From: CAZICM01 sp964537685
GTDB lineage: Bacteria > Myxococcota_A > Polyangia > Polyangiales > Polyangiaceae
Length of the DNA stretch: 64,000 nt
Direction: 5' to 3'
NCBI GenBank assembly: GCA_964537685.1
Contig: CAZICM010000032.1
Location: 1 to 64,000 of the forward strand
Part shown: positions 36,781 through 46,116 of the stretch, one piece after another
Layout: each line of letters begins with the position of its first letter
Numbering within the stretch: the first letter of the stretch is position 1
Program-made: the position numbers and the translations under genes
Notes under the pieces: generated by a model
Seen by the model: only the letters and a program-made list of their open reading frames with translations
The model's database searches: none
Told to the model about the DNA's origin: nothing

Positions 36781-38693
36781 CCTCACACGGCCTCGTGACT
36801 GGGCTCCCAACGCTGTCGAAATACGAGCTGCTGGAGGAGATTGGTCACGGCGGTATGGCAACGGTGTACCGCGCGCGCGATCCGCGCCTGGGCCGCGAAG
36901 TCGCGATCAAGCTGATTCACAAGCATTTGCGCGAAAATCCCGAAGTCGCAAAGCGCTTTGTCGATGAGGCCAGGGCCGCCGCCAAACTGCGCCATCAAGC
37001 CATTGTCGATGTGTACGATGTGTCGGGGCCCGACGACGATGAGCGCTATTTGGTCGTCGAGCTGGTACGCGGCACGACGCTCCGGAAATTGCTTCAGCAG
37101 CACCGCGATATGCCGGCCGAAATAGGCGCGAGCATTGTTTACGTGCTGTGCGGCGCGCTCGATCACGCGCATGCATCGGGCATCATTCACCGCGACGTAA
37201 AACCCGAAAATGTGCTTGTGGAACTGCCCGCCGATCGCCGTGAAACAGCCGAAAACGCCGCGGAAAAAAACGATAGCGAGCCCGATTCAGGCACGGTGCG
37301 CAAGGCCGCTCCGGGCGATGCCGATGTTGTCATCAAACTGACCGACTTCGGCATCGCAAAAATCCTCGACTCTCAAGGCGTTACATCCACGGGCCAAGTC
37401 CTGGGTTCGCCCGCGCATATGGCGCCCGAGCAAATCGAAGGCGGCGATGTCGATCCGCGCACGGATGTCTTCGCTCTAGGCGTGCTCATGTATGAGTGCC
37501 TGGTCGGACATCTGCCTTTTGAAGGTAAAAACCCCGCTCAAGTCCTTCGCCGCGTCCTCGAGGGCGAATACCCCAAAGCCGAGCGCGAAAAGCCCACGGT
37601 GGGAGGCCGATTTAGCCGCCTGCTCGATATCGCGCTCGCTCACAATCCGGCCGATCGTCCTGCAGGACCCGCGGCTTTGGGCGAACTCATCTTGAACGAA
37701 CTCAAAGCAGCGGGAATCACTGAACCCCGGGCCGCCGTCTCCGCGTATTTCAGCGACCCGGAAGGCTATGCCCAAAAGCTTACGGAAAAGCTTGTTCCCA
37801 TGCTCGTAAGCCGCGGCGAGCAAGCCAGAAAAGACGGCGATATCCCTGGAGCCGCGGCCGACTTCAACCGCGCCCTCGCGCTCAAGCCCGACGATCTCGC
37901 CATTTTGAAACACTTGGGCAGCCTCAGCGCGAGCAATACCCGCAAGCTATGGATGCGCCGCGGTGCTTTTGCCTTGGGCGGATGCGTCCTTCTGGGACTT
38001 GTGGCCTTTGGGGCCACGCGCGTCATTTCCAGCCCAAAAACCGAAGAATCCAATCCCGATCCTGAAACGGTAAAAACCGCCCTTCCCAGCTCAAGCGGCG
38101 AGCCCACAAACTCCGGGCCCCAAACGAGCGAAACGGCTCCTCTGCCGGCGAAAGCGCCATCCTCCAGCGACACCGGCCGGCCTTATGTCCGCGCCACCGC
38201 CGTACCCACACCCGCGCCCTCAAGTCCCGCCGCGCCCCGCAAAGTCCGTTTCACGCTCGTTCCCCACGGCGCAAAGCTCACCCTCGATGGCCAAAACGCC
38301 GCGTGGTTCGGCAATACCTTCTCTCTATCGCTCGGCAATCACGCTGTGCGGGTCGTCGTACCCGACTCCAAATGCTGCAAACCCCACGACGGCACATTCA
38401 CCGTGCTTCCTCCGCCCGCCGGACGCCCCGACGAAGTCCAAGCCGTCGTCATCAAACTCGAAGCCCTGCCCGCCAACGTCACCCTCGTCGGCGCGCCTCC
38501 CAACGCCCAATACACATGCCCAGGGCTTGGCCTCATTGGCTTTGCGGGCACAACCAAACAAGTCGCCATGCCCGAAGCCGTCTGGATGGGCAGTTGTGAA
38601 TTCAAACTCCCATCGCCCACCGACAAAGGCCGCAAGGCCACCGTCACATTGAAGGCTGGTGAAAACAACTCGATCTCGTGGCCTTCCGGTTAA
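36777..38693 (+). CDS. Ser/Thr protein kinase coupled to pyruvate kinase
   Basis: A 638-residue Hanks-type kinase overlapping pyk by 4 bases. The kinase domain spans ~17-310: GHGGMATVYRARD, AIKLIHKHL, HRDVKPENV, DFGIAKILD, GSPAHMAPEQIEG. A ~25-residue acidic insert lies between the catalytic loop and DFG. A helical, TPR-like part (ARKDGDIPGAAADFNRALAL) follows, then one membrane helix near 397-418 (GAFALGGCVLLGLVAFGA), a Pro/Ser/Thr-rich linker, and a beta-rich PEGA-like external domain containing cysteines. The pair recalls the pfk-pkn4 pair of Myxococcus xanthus, where the kinase phosphorylates a glycolytic enzyme. Confidence 0.93.
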   Translation: MTSHGLVTGLPTLSKYELLEEIGHGGMATVYRARDPRLGREVAIKLIHKHLRENPEVAKRFVDEARAAAKLRHQAIVDVYDVSGPDDDERYLVVELVRGTTLRKLLQQHRDMPAEIGASIVYVLCGALDHAHASGIIHRDVKPENVLVELPADRRETAENAAEKNDSEPDSGTVRKAAPGDADVVIKLTDFGIAKILDSQGVTSTGQVLGSPAHMAPEQIEGGDVDPRTDVFALGVLMYECLVGHLPFEGKNPAQVLRRVLEGEYPKAEREKPTVGGRFSRLLDIALAHNPADRPAGPAALGELILNELKAAGITEPRAAVSAYFSDPEGYAQKLTEKLVPMLVSRGEQARKDGDIPGAAADFNRALALKPDDLAILKHLGSLSASNTRKLWMRRGAFALGGCVLLGLVAFGATRVISSPKTEESNPDPETVKTALPSSSGEPTNSGPQTSETAPLPAKAPSSSDTGRPYVRATAVPTPAPSSPAAPRKVRFTLVPHGAKLTLDGQNAAWFGNTFSLSLGNHAVRVVVPDSKCCKPHDGTFTVLPPPAGRPDEVQAVVIKLEALPANVTLVGAPPNAQYTCPGLGLIGFAGTTKQVAMPEAVWMGSCEFKLPSPTDKGRKATVTLKAGENNSISWPSG

Positions 38694-38877
38694 GAAATCC
38701 AGGGCGTTTTGGCGTGTTTGAGCGCCTGCAAAGAATTCGGAGCCGCTCCAGAGGATTCTTCCCCCAACGCGACCGTTTTTCGGTAGATGAATCGCGGTCT
38801 CGTCTATGGCCGTGCGTTCTCACGGTGGAGGCTGCGTGTGTGCTCGGTCCCAACGTGGGAGAGGGGGAGGCGCAGGC

Positions 38878-39831
38878 GTGTGCCGAATTGGGCTTGCCGC
38901 GTGGCTCGGCATTGCCGTGGGCACGCTTTCGGGCCTCGCGCGCGCCGATGAAGCCGTCGAGTTCGAGCTCGGAAAAAACCGCTTTGATGCAGGCCAATAC
39001 GAAGAAGCCCTCCAGCGCTTTTCCATCATGCTCGACGCGGCGATGCCGCCCTGTGAAAAGACCGCGAAAAAGAGCGGCAAATGCAGGCTGACCGACAAAG
39101 GTTTAATCGAAAGGGCGCGGGCGTTGGCGGCGGCCTCGCTCATCGCGCTTTCCCGCAAGAGCGAAGCCGATCCTCACATCGAATCCATCTACCGGGAAAA
39201 CCCGGCCTTCACGCCCAATCCGGCGCTCTTTCCGCCTGAAGTCATCGATCGCTTCACCGAAGTCCGGGCCAGAATCGCCGACGAGCTTGCGGCGAAGGCG
39301 CGCAAGGAAGCCGATATCGCCCTACAAAAACGCCTCGCCGAACAGCGCGCCGACGACGAGGAAAAACGCTGGCTGCTCAGCATCGAAAGGCTTGCCGGTG
39401 AAGAGCGCGTCACCAAAAAGAACTCCCGCCTCATCGCTCTCGTGCCTTTTGGCGCCGGCCAATTTCAAAATGGCCAGAACACCCTCGGATGGATTTTCGC
39501 CGCCACCCAAGCCGTCACTGGAATGACGTCCGTTGTTTCGGGCGGATTGGTTAGCTACTACAGTGGTGTTGATCCAAAACTCGTGAATGAAGAAGGCCAA
39601 CCCGTCGATTTACCCGCGCTCGGCCAAAAAATTCAAATTGCCACGGCCATCAATCGAATTGCCTTTGGCACATGGGCGGCGCTTACCGTAGCGGGCATCA
39701 TTCAGGCCCAAGTCGCCTACGTCCCCCAGGTGACTACCATCATCAAACGCCCTATTCCCAAGCGTCCCGAAAAACCCAGCGCCGCGCTTCGCATCAATGC
39801 CAGCGGCGTGTATTTGGTCGGCAGCTTCTAA
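38878..39831 (+). CDS. Exported TPR-like protein of unknown function
   Basis: A ~317-residue protein. I chose the GTG at 38878 because GGGGAGG lies 7 bases upstream and a signal peptide follows directly (AAWLGIAVGTLSGLARA, then DEA). The mature part has a TPR-like segment (ELGKNRFDAGQYEEALQRFS), a charged helical region (RKEADIALQKRLAEQRADDE), and near the end hydrophobic stretches with FGAGQFQNGQNTLGWIF, typical of DUF5683-like envelope proteins. It follows a kinase gene by 184 bases. Its stop codon overlaps the convergent methyltransferase stop by two bases. Confidence 0.78.
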   Translation: MCRIGLAAWLGIAVGTLSGLARADEAVEFELGKNRFDAGQYEEALQRFSIMLDAAMPPCEKTAKKSGKCRLTDKGLIERARALAAASLIALSRKSEADPHIESIYRENPAFTPNPALFPPEVIDRFTEVRARIADELAAKARKEADIALQKRLAEQRADDEEKRWLLSIERLAGEERVTKKNSRLIALVPFGAGQFQNGQNTLGWIFAATQAVTGMTSVVSGGLVSYYSGVDPKLVNEEGQPVDLPALGQKIQIATAINRIAFGTWAALTVAGIIQAQVAYVPQVTTIIKRPIPKRPEKPSAALRINASGVYLVGSF

Positions 39832-40568
39832 GCATCCTTCTGCGCCGCCACCATCCAAAAACCCGACAACGCCTGCGCCTTCGAATCGCACAAGGCCCAC
39901 TCCGCCCGCCTCAGCGCATCCCTCACAATGGGCAGCCGCATCACAAAAGCCGCCGGCACCACGGTGCGCGCTCCCCGCGACGCCAACACCCGCATCCCCC
40001 GCGGCAACATCCCCAGCACATCTTTGGGCGAATCAAAACGCGTAAACACCGCATCCTCGCGCCGATTCCCGCTAATCGCGCCCGCCGGCCCAAAGCGCTT
40101 GGCCAAACCCCTCAGGCTCAGCGGATTATAAAACTCCGCGATCAGCACGCCTCCCGGCCTCAGCACCCGTGCCATTTCCGACAGCGCCTGATGGATATCC
40201 CGCACATGCGGAAGCACCTTAAACGAACACACCACATCAAAACTTTCCGCAGCAAAAGGCAGCTCCGTCGCGCTTCCCACCGTCACATCGAGCCCTCGCG
40301 CCCGAGCCTTCTCCAGCATCCCAGGCGACAAATCCACGCCCTTCACCGACCTCGCAAAGCGCGCGATCCGGGACAGCAACAGCCCCGTCCCCACCCCCAC
40401 TTCCAAAACATCCCGATCCCGCCCAAAACGCTCCACAAAATCGACTTCCAAATCGTCGATTAAATCGTGATACCCGCCCGGCTCATTACCGCCCCGCTTT
40501 TCGTCGTAACGCTTTGCGAAATCGTCGTAATAGGCGCGCGTTTGCTCCAAGTGCGTGTCGGTACTCAT
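39828..40568 (-). CDS. Class I SAM-dependent methyltransferase
   Basis: A ~246-residue methyltransferase of the UbiE/Methyltransf_11 type. SAM-binding motif I is VLEVGVGTGLLLSRIARFA, motif II GVDLSPGMLEKARARG, then SFDVVCSFKVLPHV and MARVLRPGGVLIAEFYNP. A basic C-terminal part (FGPAGAISGNRRED then FTRFDSPKDVLGM) probably sets the substrate, which I cannot identify. The frame is open further upstream, but the ATG at 40568 fits the family N-terminus. It is divergent from the gene at 40628. Confidence 0.9.
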   Translation of the reverse strand: MSTDTHLEQTRAYYDDFAKRYDEKRGGNEPGGYHDLIDDLEVDFVERFGRDRDVLEVGVGTGLLLSRIARFARSVKGVDLSPGMLEKARARGLDVTVGSATELPFAAESFDVVCSFKVLPHVRDIHQALSEMARVLRPGGVLIAEFYNPLSLRGLAKRFGPAGAISGNRREDAVFTRFDSPKDVLGMLPRGMRVLASRGARTVVPAAFVMRLPIVRDALRRAEWALCDSKAQALSGFWMVAAQKDA

Positions 40569-40627
40569 CGCATCGCGTTGTATCAGGTTGCGCTCTGCCC
40601 GCGTATGCTTCAATCCACGGACATTCA

Positions 40628-41125
40628 ATGAAACCCGGTGAGCATCCTGAATTCTATCAAATTGCCCCGCCTCCCGGCACATCCCGCGAAAGCACCATCG
40701 TTCTCGATCGCGAAGGGCGCTTTTGGCACGAGAGCGAGCGGGTCGAAAACCGGGCCCTCGAGATGGCCATGCGCTCATGGATATCCCGCCATCCCGACAA
40801 CGGCCGGCTCATTCTCGATAACGGCTATGACTGGTGCTACTTCCGCGCCGAGGGAGCGCCCTTTATCGTCGATGCCCTGCGCCTGCCCGAAAATAACAGA
40901 GAGCCCGTGATATTGCGCCTCTTCGACGGCTCCGAGGAACGGCTCGATCCCCAAACGCTAAGCCAAGACAAAGAAGGCATTGTCTACGCGCGCATCCGCA
41001 ACAGCACCCTAGAAGCCCGCTTTAGCCGCCATGCCCAAACCGAACTCATGCCCCTCGTAAAGAGCGCCGAACCACCCACCCTTCACATCGAAGGCCGCGA
41101 CTACATCCTCTCCGAACGTCAATAA
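40628..41125 (+). CDS. Hypothetical protein, DUF1285-like
   Basis: A 165-residue protein without signal peptide. The order of motifs (LDREGRFWHESERVENRALE, then LILDNGYDWCYFRAEGAPFI, then VILRLFDGSEERL) resembles the DUF1285 family, a small beta-rich fold of unknown function; this is from memory and tentative. The ATG at 40628 was chosen because upstream in-frame codons read as the divergent promoter region. Its last 7 bases overlap the end of the convergent tamB gene. Confidence 0.7.
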   Translation: MKPGEHPEFYQIAPPPGTSRESTIVLDREGRFWHESERVENRALEMAMRSWISRHPDNGRLILDNGYDWCYFRAEGAPFIVDALRLPENNREPVILRLFDGSEERLDPQTLSQDKEGIVYARIRNSTLEARFSRHAQTELMPLVKSAEPPTLHIEGRDYILSERQ

Positions 41126-44100
41126 CGGTACTGCCACAGCAAATCGATACCCGAACTCGGCGTATCACCACCGATGCCCACCGAACCCCGCAGCAGCCAA
41201 TTGCGGTGAAAACGCCAATCGATCGACAGCTCCGTCCTGCCCGTCCTCCGCGCATTGCTCCCCAAGGTTCTCACCGGATCGGCCACATCCACTTCCTCGC
41301 TCTCGTAGCTCACCTGCGTCGTCGTCGTGCCTCGCTGATACACAAGCCCCGTCTTTAGCGCGCCCTTTTCCGTCGTCACAATGCTCGTTGAAAAACCCGA
41401 ACGCGCGAGCAGCCCGCCCAGCTCGTCCAAAATCAAACCCGCGATAATGCTGCTCGCCGCACTGCGCGTCGAACGATCCCGCAGCGAAAGCTCCGTATCC
41501 GATGATTCCGTGCTGCCCGAAATCGTCGCCTGCTCGTATTCCGAACCCAGCACCAGCATCCCCACAATCTCTTGCTTGCCCCGCGGCGGATCCGACCGGA
41601 ACCGAATCTTGTCATCGGTAATCGGCATCAGCGTCCCGACATAATCGACAAAAATCCTCGAACCATCCGGCGCATCCCAATGCATCGAGATATTCACGAA
41701 AGGATTGGGCTGCTCTTCCCCGCGCAAATGAATGAGCCCCCGATCGAGCTCAAAGGTCTTGCTCAGCAGCTCAAACTTCCCGCTCAACAGCTCGATATCC
41801 CCAAACATCTGAATCCGATCGGCAATCTCCACCCGCGGCGCATTGGCGGCCGGCGTCGTCAGCGAAAGGCTCAAGTTCTGGCCTTTCACCTCGCCCTGGC
41901 CAATTTCAAGCTGCACCACCACCTTGGGCGCCTTGAAGTCGGAAACAGGCGCTTTTACAGCCTCAAGCGGCTGAGACGTCTTCACATCCGCATGGCGATC
42001 GAGCGACTGCACATTGCGCCCGATGGTCGGCGGCAGCTCCAGATGAAAAGAAGGCACACGCACCTGAGAAAAGATCTCATTCTCTTGATTCTTCACCGCG
42101 ATTTCGGCCTTACCCCTCAGCCTTCCAAGCGGCACACCCTCGAGCGCCAGCGGCAATTCCCGGCCTTCCTGCACACCGAATTCGGCCGCCGCATCCTTGA
42201 ACTGAAAACCGTCAAAACGCGCGAAAGCCCAGCCTGAAACCCCGCCCGAAAGACCTTCCGCCCCAACATCATCGAGCCTCACAATGCCCGATTTGCTCGC
42301 CAGCAGCCGGAAATGCGCATCGCGGAATTGCTGCCCCAGAACCGGCACATAAAACGCGCCTTCGGTCAGGCTCATATCCGCTTCAATTTGCCCTTTTTTC
42401 TCGCCTTGAGCGCGCATCCATCCAACGCGCACGCTCCCATTTAAAAACCCATCCACCATGCTCAAATGAGGCGCCACAAAAGGCTGGAGCGCATTCAGCC
42501 TAAACGCCTTGGCGCTAAACAAAAGATCGGCCGCGCTCTCTTGTTCCGGCACAAACATCAAACGATCTTTCCACGCCCCTCCAAGAAAGGCCGACAGCGC
42601 AAGCGAACCTCCCTCACCCGAAGAAATCGAAAGCTCCGCCGCCGCAACATCGGGCGCCCTCACCAGCGCCGCATCGCCGGAATCCTTCTCTGCCGACAGC
42701 CCATGAGGCCGGATATGAAACGAAAGCTTCCCTTCGTGCTTCACCGAATCCTGCCCAATGCGGAACTCGGGCACCCACACATTCAATTGCGCAATCGGCT
42801 TATCATTCAGCGAATCCACCTCGGCATGCGCATTCATAAGCCCTGAAATCCCGCTTGCCGCAAACAGAGGCAACTCCTCCAGCCGCATCGGATGAAGCGT
42901 CGCCTCCACATGCCCAACCCACGGAGGCGCGCCCGTGCCGGCCTTGTCTTTCTTTAAAACAAAGTCCACAAGCCGCTTCAATTCCGCATCGATACGCGCG
43001 CTCGCGACAAAGCGCTCCCGCCCATCGCGCAGCACATGAGCCTCCACATTCGCTTGCTTGCTGTCGTAGGTCACAAGCGTGTCGAGCGAGAGCGGGATAT
43101 GCCAAAGATCCGTTTTTGGAAGGGTTTGAAGCTCAAGCAGCGAAGGCTTCTGTTCGGGCTTCGCCACATCGGAAGCCATCGCCCGGATCGCCAAATGAGG
43201 CTCGCCCAGCGTTCCATTCGCAAACGCATTGAGCCTCAAACGCCCTTCAATTTCGGGCATCCTCCCCCCGAGCGCCGCAAGCTTCGAGAGCGAAATCAGC
43301 GAGCGCTCGGGAAGCTCGGCGCTCACCATAATCGGCGAAGCCAAGAGCGTTGCCATTCGCTTCGCCGGCTTCTCCAATAAAACAGGCAAATCCAACAATA
43401 CAGTTGTATTGACCGAAACCAGCGTCTTTGGGTCGAGCAATTCCGCGCCGAGATCCACCTTACCCGAATGGCCATCGAAGCCTCCCGACAGCGCAACATC
43501 CACACCGCGCGTCACCCATGCCGGCCGTTCCGTCTTCGCGTCTTCAGGGCCCGCGGCTGAAAAGTTCTTCGTCTTCAGCACAAAATCGAGCACGCTCGGC
43601 ACATTTTGCCCCGCTTCCCTCACAATCCTAAGCCGCGCCCCGGCCTTCCCCGACAGCTCTGAAACCGGCAACAAACCCGCGGGATCGAGCCTCTTTCTTA
43701 AACACCGCAAATCCCAATCCTCGGCCGACACCTGCACCGAACCCCGCAGCGAAGCCCACGATTTCGCGTCCAACAGAGCCCCCGGAAGCTCGCCCTCGCC
43801 TCCGTACACCTTCACCTGCGCCATGGTTCCGTCGCACTTTTCGCCCGCCGCTTCCCCATCGTCCGGCTTCGCGATCAATCTGATATAACCATCAGCATTT
43901 ACCTTTGAATTGTTAAATGAAATCGTCATCATCGACGAAATACCCGGCACAAGCGGTGCTTCCCCATCTTCCAGCGCAAAATGAATATGTCCCGAACGCC
44001 CCTTCTTCGTCTTTTTTAAATCCAAATCGAGATCCATCATTCCTTCGATTTGCCTGGGCATTCCAAAGAGTTCTTGAAGCTTACCCGCGTCGATATCCTT

Positions 44101-46116
44101 TCCCTGCAGCGTTCCGACCAATTCCTTCCCTTCGACGACAAGTGTTCCCTCCGCCCCGCCAATCCCATCGCCGCGAATGGAAAAACCATCCATGAAAAGA
44201 CGGCCGCCCTTCCCCGAAACCCGCCGGATCTTCCCTTCAAAGGTCGATTTTTTATGCCTTAGATCGATTCGAACATTGGCCGCGTCCTGCGCCTTTGCAT
44301 CCACGACGGCTGATATTGAAATATCCCTATATTGCCCGCTCTGAAGCTGCGCCTTCACCAAAGGTTTTAAAAGCGGCCCATCCAAAAATAGCTTCGCCGC
44401 ATCGAATTTTTCTCCACCCGCGCTCAAATTGGAAGCATTTACGGATGTATTGATCTTCAATGTGGCCAGAGGATCGGCGCCCAGCTTACCGTGAAGGCGT
44501 CCCCGCACATCCGCGCGCTCGAGCTCCACATCGGAAGGCCCAGCGATATTTGAAATCGTCGCCTGAAGATTCGAATCCAATACACCTTTATCCAGCGTTC
44601 CCCGCGCCGCAAAACGAACGCTCCCTTCAACCGGTGAATTCAATCGTTTTGCAGCGGATAACGATGGAATATCGCCCCCGACGAAAAAACGCACCCGCTC
44701 ATCGGCAAACAATTCGACAGCGCCATTAAAAGCCGCGCCCGGCTCATGCACCAAAAAACGCGCGCTCACAAAATCGCCCATCACCGCCGCATGCACATCC
44801 ACAGCCGGAATCGGCTGGCCATCGAGCACACCCGGATCTGTAAATGCCGAAAGCAAAATGGAAGGTTCGGGCCCGAGAAGCATTTGCAGGTCCGCCCGCG
44901 CCCTTAAACGACCGTCGGGCAAATCGGCGCCAAACAGCCGGGGACGAATATCGCTCGCCACAAGCGAAGCCGAAAGCGAAGGCACCGCATCCGCAAGCAA
45001 TTGACCTTCCATTTCAATCGATGTCTCAGGACCATCCGATGTATTGGCCTTTATATGCGCCAGCCATTGCAAATGAGGCAGCGCACCCTTGGCATCCAGC
45101 CTCACATCCAGCGATACAGGCACCGTCCATTGAAAATCCGGCGCAAAATCCTGAACCGCCTCGGGCGTGACTTTAGGCAGCGAAAGCGAAGCCTCGAGTT
45201 TGCCATCTTCAAATAAGCCTCGAGCCAGCACCTCGACCTTGCCCAGATGCCCTGCCACATCGCCCCAGATTTGGATCGATTTGGACAGCCTCACATGCAG
45301 ATTGCCCGAACCCGACACTTCTTGGGGCGACAGTTTTCGCTCGGCAAAACCCGTTTGCTCGATATCGATGGCGAGCTGTTCGGGGCTCAATGAAAGATTT
45401 CCCCATAGCCTCGACACCTCGGCGTCGACATGTTTATCGGCTGAAATAGCGCCCTCAATATGGGCATGGCCCAATTCAAAGCGCTCCACATTTAAAAAGA
45501 AGGGCGTGGGCTTTTTGGCTTGAGTTTTGGGTTCTGTTTTTATAACGGGCTTTTTTAATACAAATGCTTTTTCCAGCGTGGGTTTGCCATTCTCATCCAA
45601 AATAATTTTCGCATCCACCGCATCCACCCGGAAGAAGGGCAACACCGCCCGCACTTCATTGGAGTTTTTCATCCAATTGTATGCAATTGAAAGAACATTC
45701 ACATGAGAGTGAATTCCTTCCAGGTCCAGCACGCGCTGATCATTTTGATCGAATACAGTAACATTTTGAATGGATATGCCACTCAACAGCGAAAGCGAAT
45801 GAATTTCGCCAACGCTCACGCGGCCCTTAAAGGTATCGCCTAAAATACGATTGGATAGATCGGCAATCGCGCGCCTAGCCGCAGGCGTATTGAGATGAAG
45901 CGCCGCGCCCGAAACCATCGCCGCGCCGAAAATAGGTATCAACCCCAGCGCAATCCCCGCGCGCGCCAAGGCCCGCCTAAGCCTTCCAGGGGCTTTTCCA
46001 GGCTGTTTTGGCTGTGCGGAAGACGCCTTATGCACCGCGGCATTGTACCGCAACGTTATGGCCAATGAAAATGATTTATTCGATGAAATTACGCAGAAGA
46101 ACCCTGCTTCATCCAT
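41119..46116 (-). CDS. tamB: Translocation and assembly module protein TamB
   Basis: A very long protein (~1665 residues) anchored by an N-terminal membrane helix (AGIALGLIPIFGAAMVSGAA) and built almost entirely of beta-strand repeats, ending in the TamB/DUF490 C-terminal domain (GLIHLRGEEQPNPFVNISMH; then ILDELGGLLARSGFSTSIVT-like and VYQRGTTTTQVSYESEE; ending in WLLRGSVGIGG and LLWQYRY). TamB-type proteins bridge the inner and outer membrane and help move lipids or insert outer-membrane proteins. Its partner TamA is not in the window. Start choice (ATG at 46116, overlapping the upstream gene by 28 bases) is uncertain; a GTG at 46035 is also possible. Confidence 0.9.
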   Translation of the reverse strand: MDEAGFFCVISSNKSFSLAITLRYNAAVHKASSAQPKQPGKAPGRLRRALARAGIALGLIPIFGAAMVSGAALHLNTPAARRAIADLSNRILGDTFKGRVSVGEIHSLSLLSGISIQNVTVFDQNDQRVLDLEGIHSHVNVLSIAYNWMKNSNEVRAVLPFFRVDAVDAKIILDENGKPTLEKAFVLKKPVIKTEPKTQAKKPTPFFLNVERFELGHAHIEGAISADKHVDAEVSRLWGNLSLSPEQLAIDIEQTGFAERKLSPQEVSGSGNLHVRLSKSIQIWGDVAGHLGKVEVLARGLFEDGKLEASLSLPKVTPEAVQDFAPDFQWTVPVSLDVRLDAKGALPHLQWLAHIKANTSDGPETSIEMEGQLLADAVPSLSASLVASDIRPRLFGADLPDGRLRARADLQMLLGPEPSILLSAFTDPGVLDGQPIPAVDVHAAVMGDFVSARFLVHEPGAAFNGAVELFADERVRFFVGGDIPSLSAAKRLNSPVEGSVRFAARGTLDKGVLDSNLQATISNIAGPSDVELERADVRGRLHGKLGADPLATLKINTSVNASNLSAGGEKFDAAKLFLDGPLLKPLVKAQLQSGQYRDISISAVVDAKAQDAANVRIDLRHKKSTFEGKIRRVSGKGGRLFMDGFSIRGDGIGGAEGTLVVEGKELVGTLQGKDIDAGKLQELFGMPRQIEGMMDLDLDLKKTKKGRSGHIHFALEDGEAPLVPGISSMMTISFNNSKVNADGYIRLIAKPDDGEAAGEKCDGTMAQVKVYGGEGELPGALLDAKSWASLRGSVQVSAEDWDLRCLRKRLDPAGLLPVSELSGKAGARLRIVREAGQNVPSVLDFVLKTKNFSAAGPEDAKTERPAWVTRGVDVALSGGFDGHSGKVDLGAELLDPKTLVSVNTTVLLDLPVLLEKPAKRMATLLASPIMVSAELPERSLISLSKLAALGGRMPEIEGRLRLNAFANGTLGEPHLAIRAMASDVAKPEQKPSLLELQTLPKTDLWHIPLSLDTLVTYDSKQANVEAHVLRDGRERFVASARIDAELKRLVDFVLKKDKAGTGAPPWVGHVEATLHPMRLEELPLFAASGISGLMNAHAEVDSLNDKPIAQLNVWVPEFRIGQDSVKHEGKLSFHIRPHGLSAEKDSGDAALVRAPDVAAAELSISSGEGGSLALSAFLGGAWKDRLMFVPEQESAADLLFSAKAFRLNALQPFVAPHLSMVDGFLNGSVRVGWMRAQGEKKGQIEADMSLTEGAFYVPVLGQQFRDAHFRLLASKSGIVRLDDVGAEGLSGGVSGWAFARFDGFQFKDAAAEFGVQEGRELPLALEGVPLGRLRGKAEIAVKNQENEIFSQVRVPSFHLELPPTIGRNVQSLDRHADVKTSQPLEAVKAPVSDFKAPKVVVQLEIGQGEVKGQNLSLSLTTPAANAPRVEIADRIQMFGDIELLSGKFELLSKTFELDRGLIHLRGEEQPNPFVNISMHWDAPDGSRIFVDYVGTLMPITDDKIRFRSDPPRGKQEIVGMLVLGSEYEQATISGSTESSDTELSLRDRSTRSAASSIIAGLILDELGGLLARSGFSTSIVTTEKGALKTGLVYQRGTTTTQVSYESEEVDVADPVRTLGSNARRTGRTELSIDWRFHRNWLLRGSVGIGGDTPSSGIDLLWQYRY

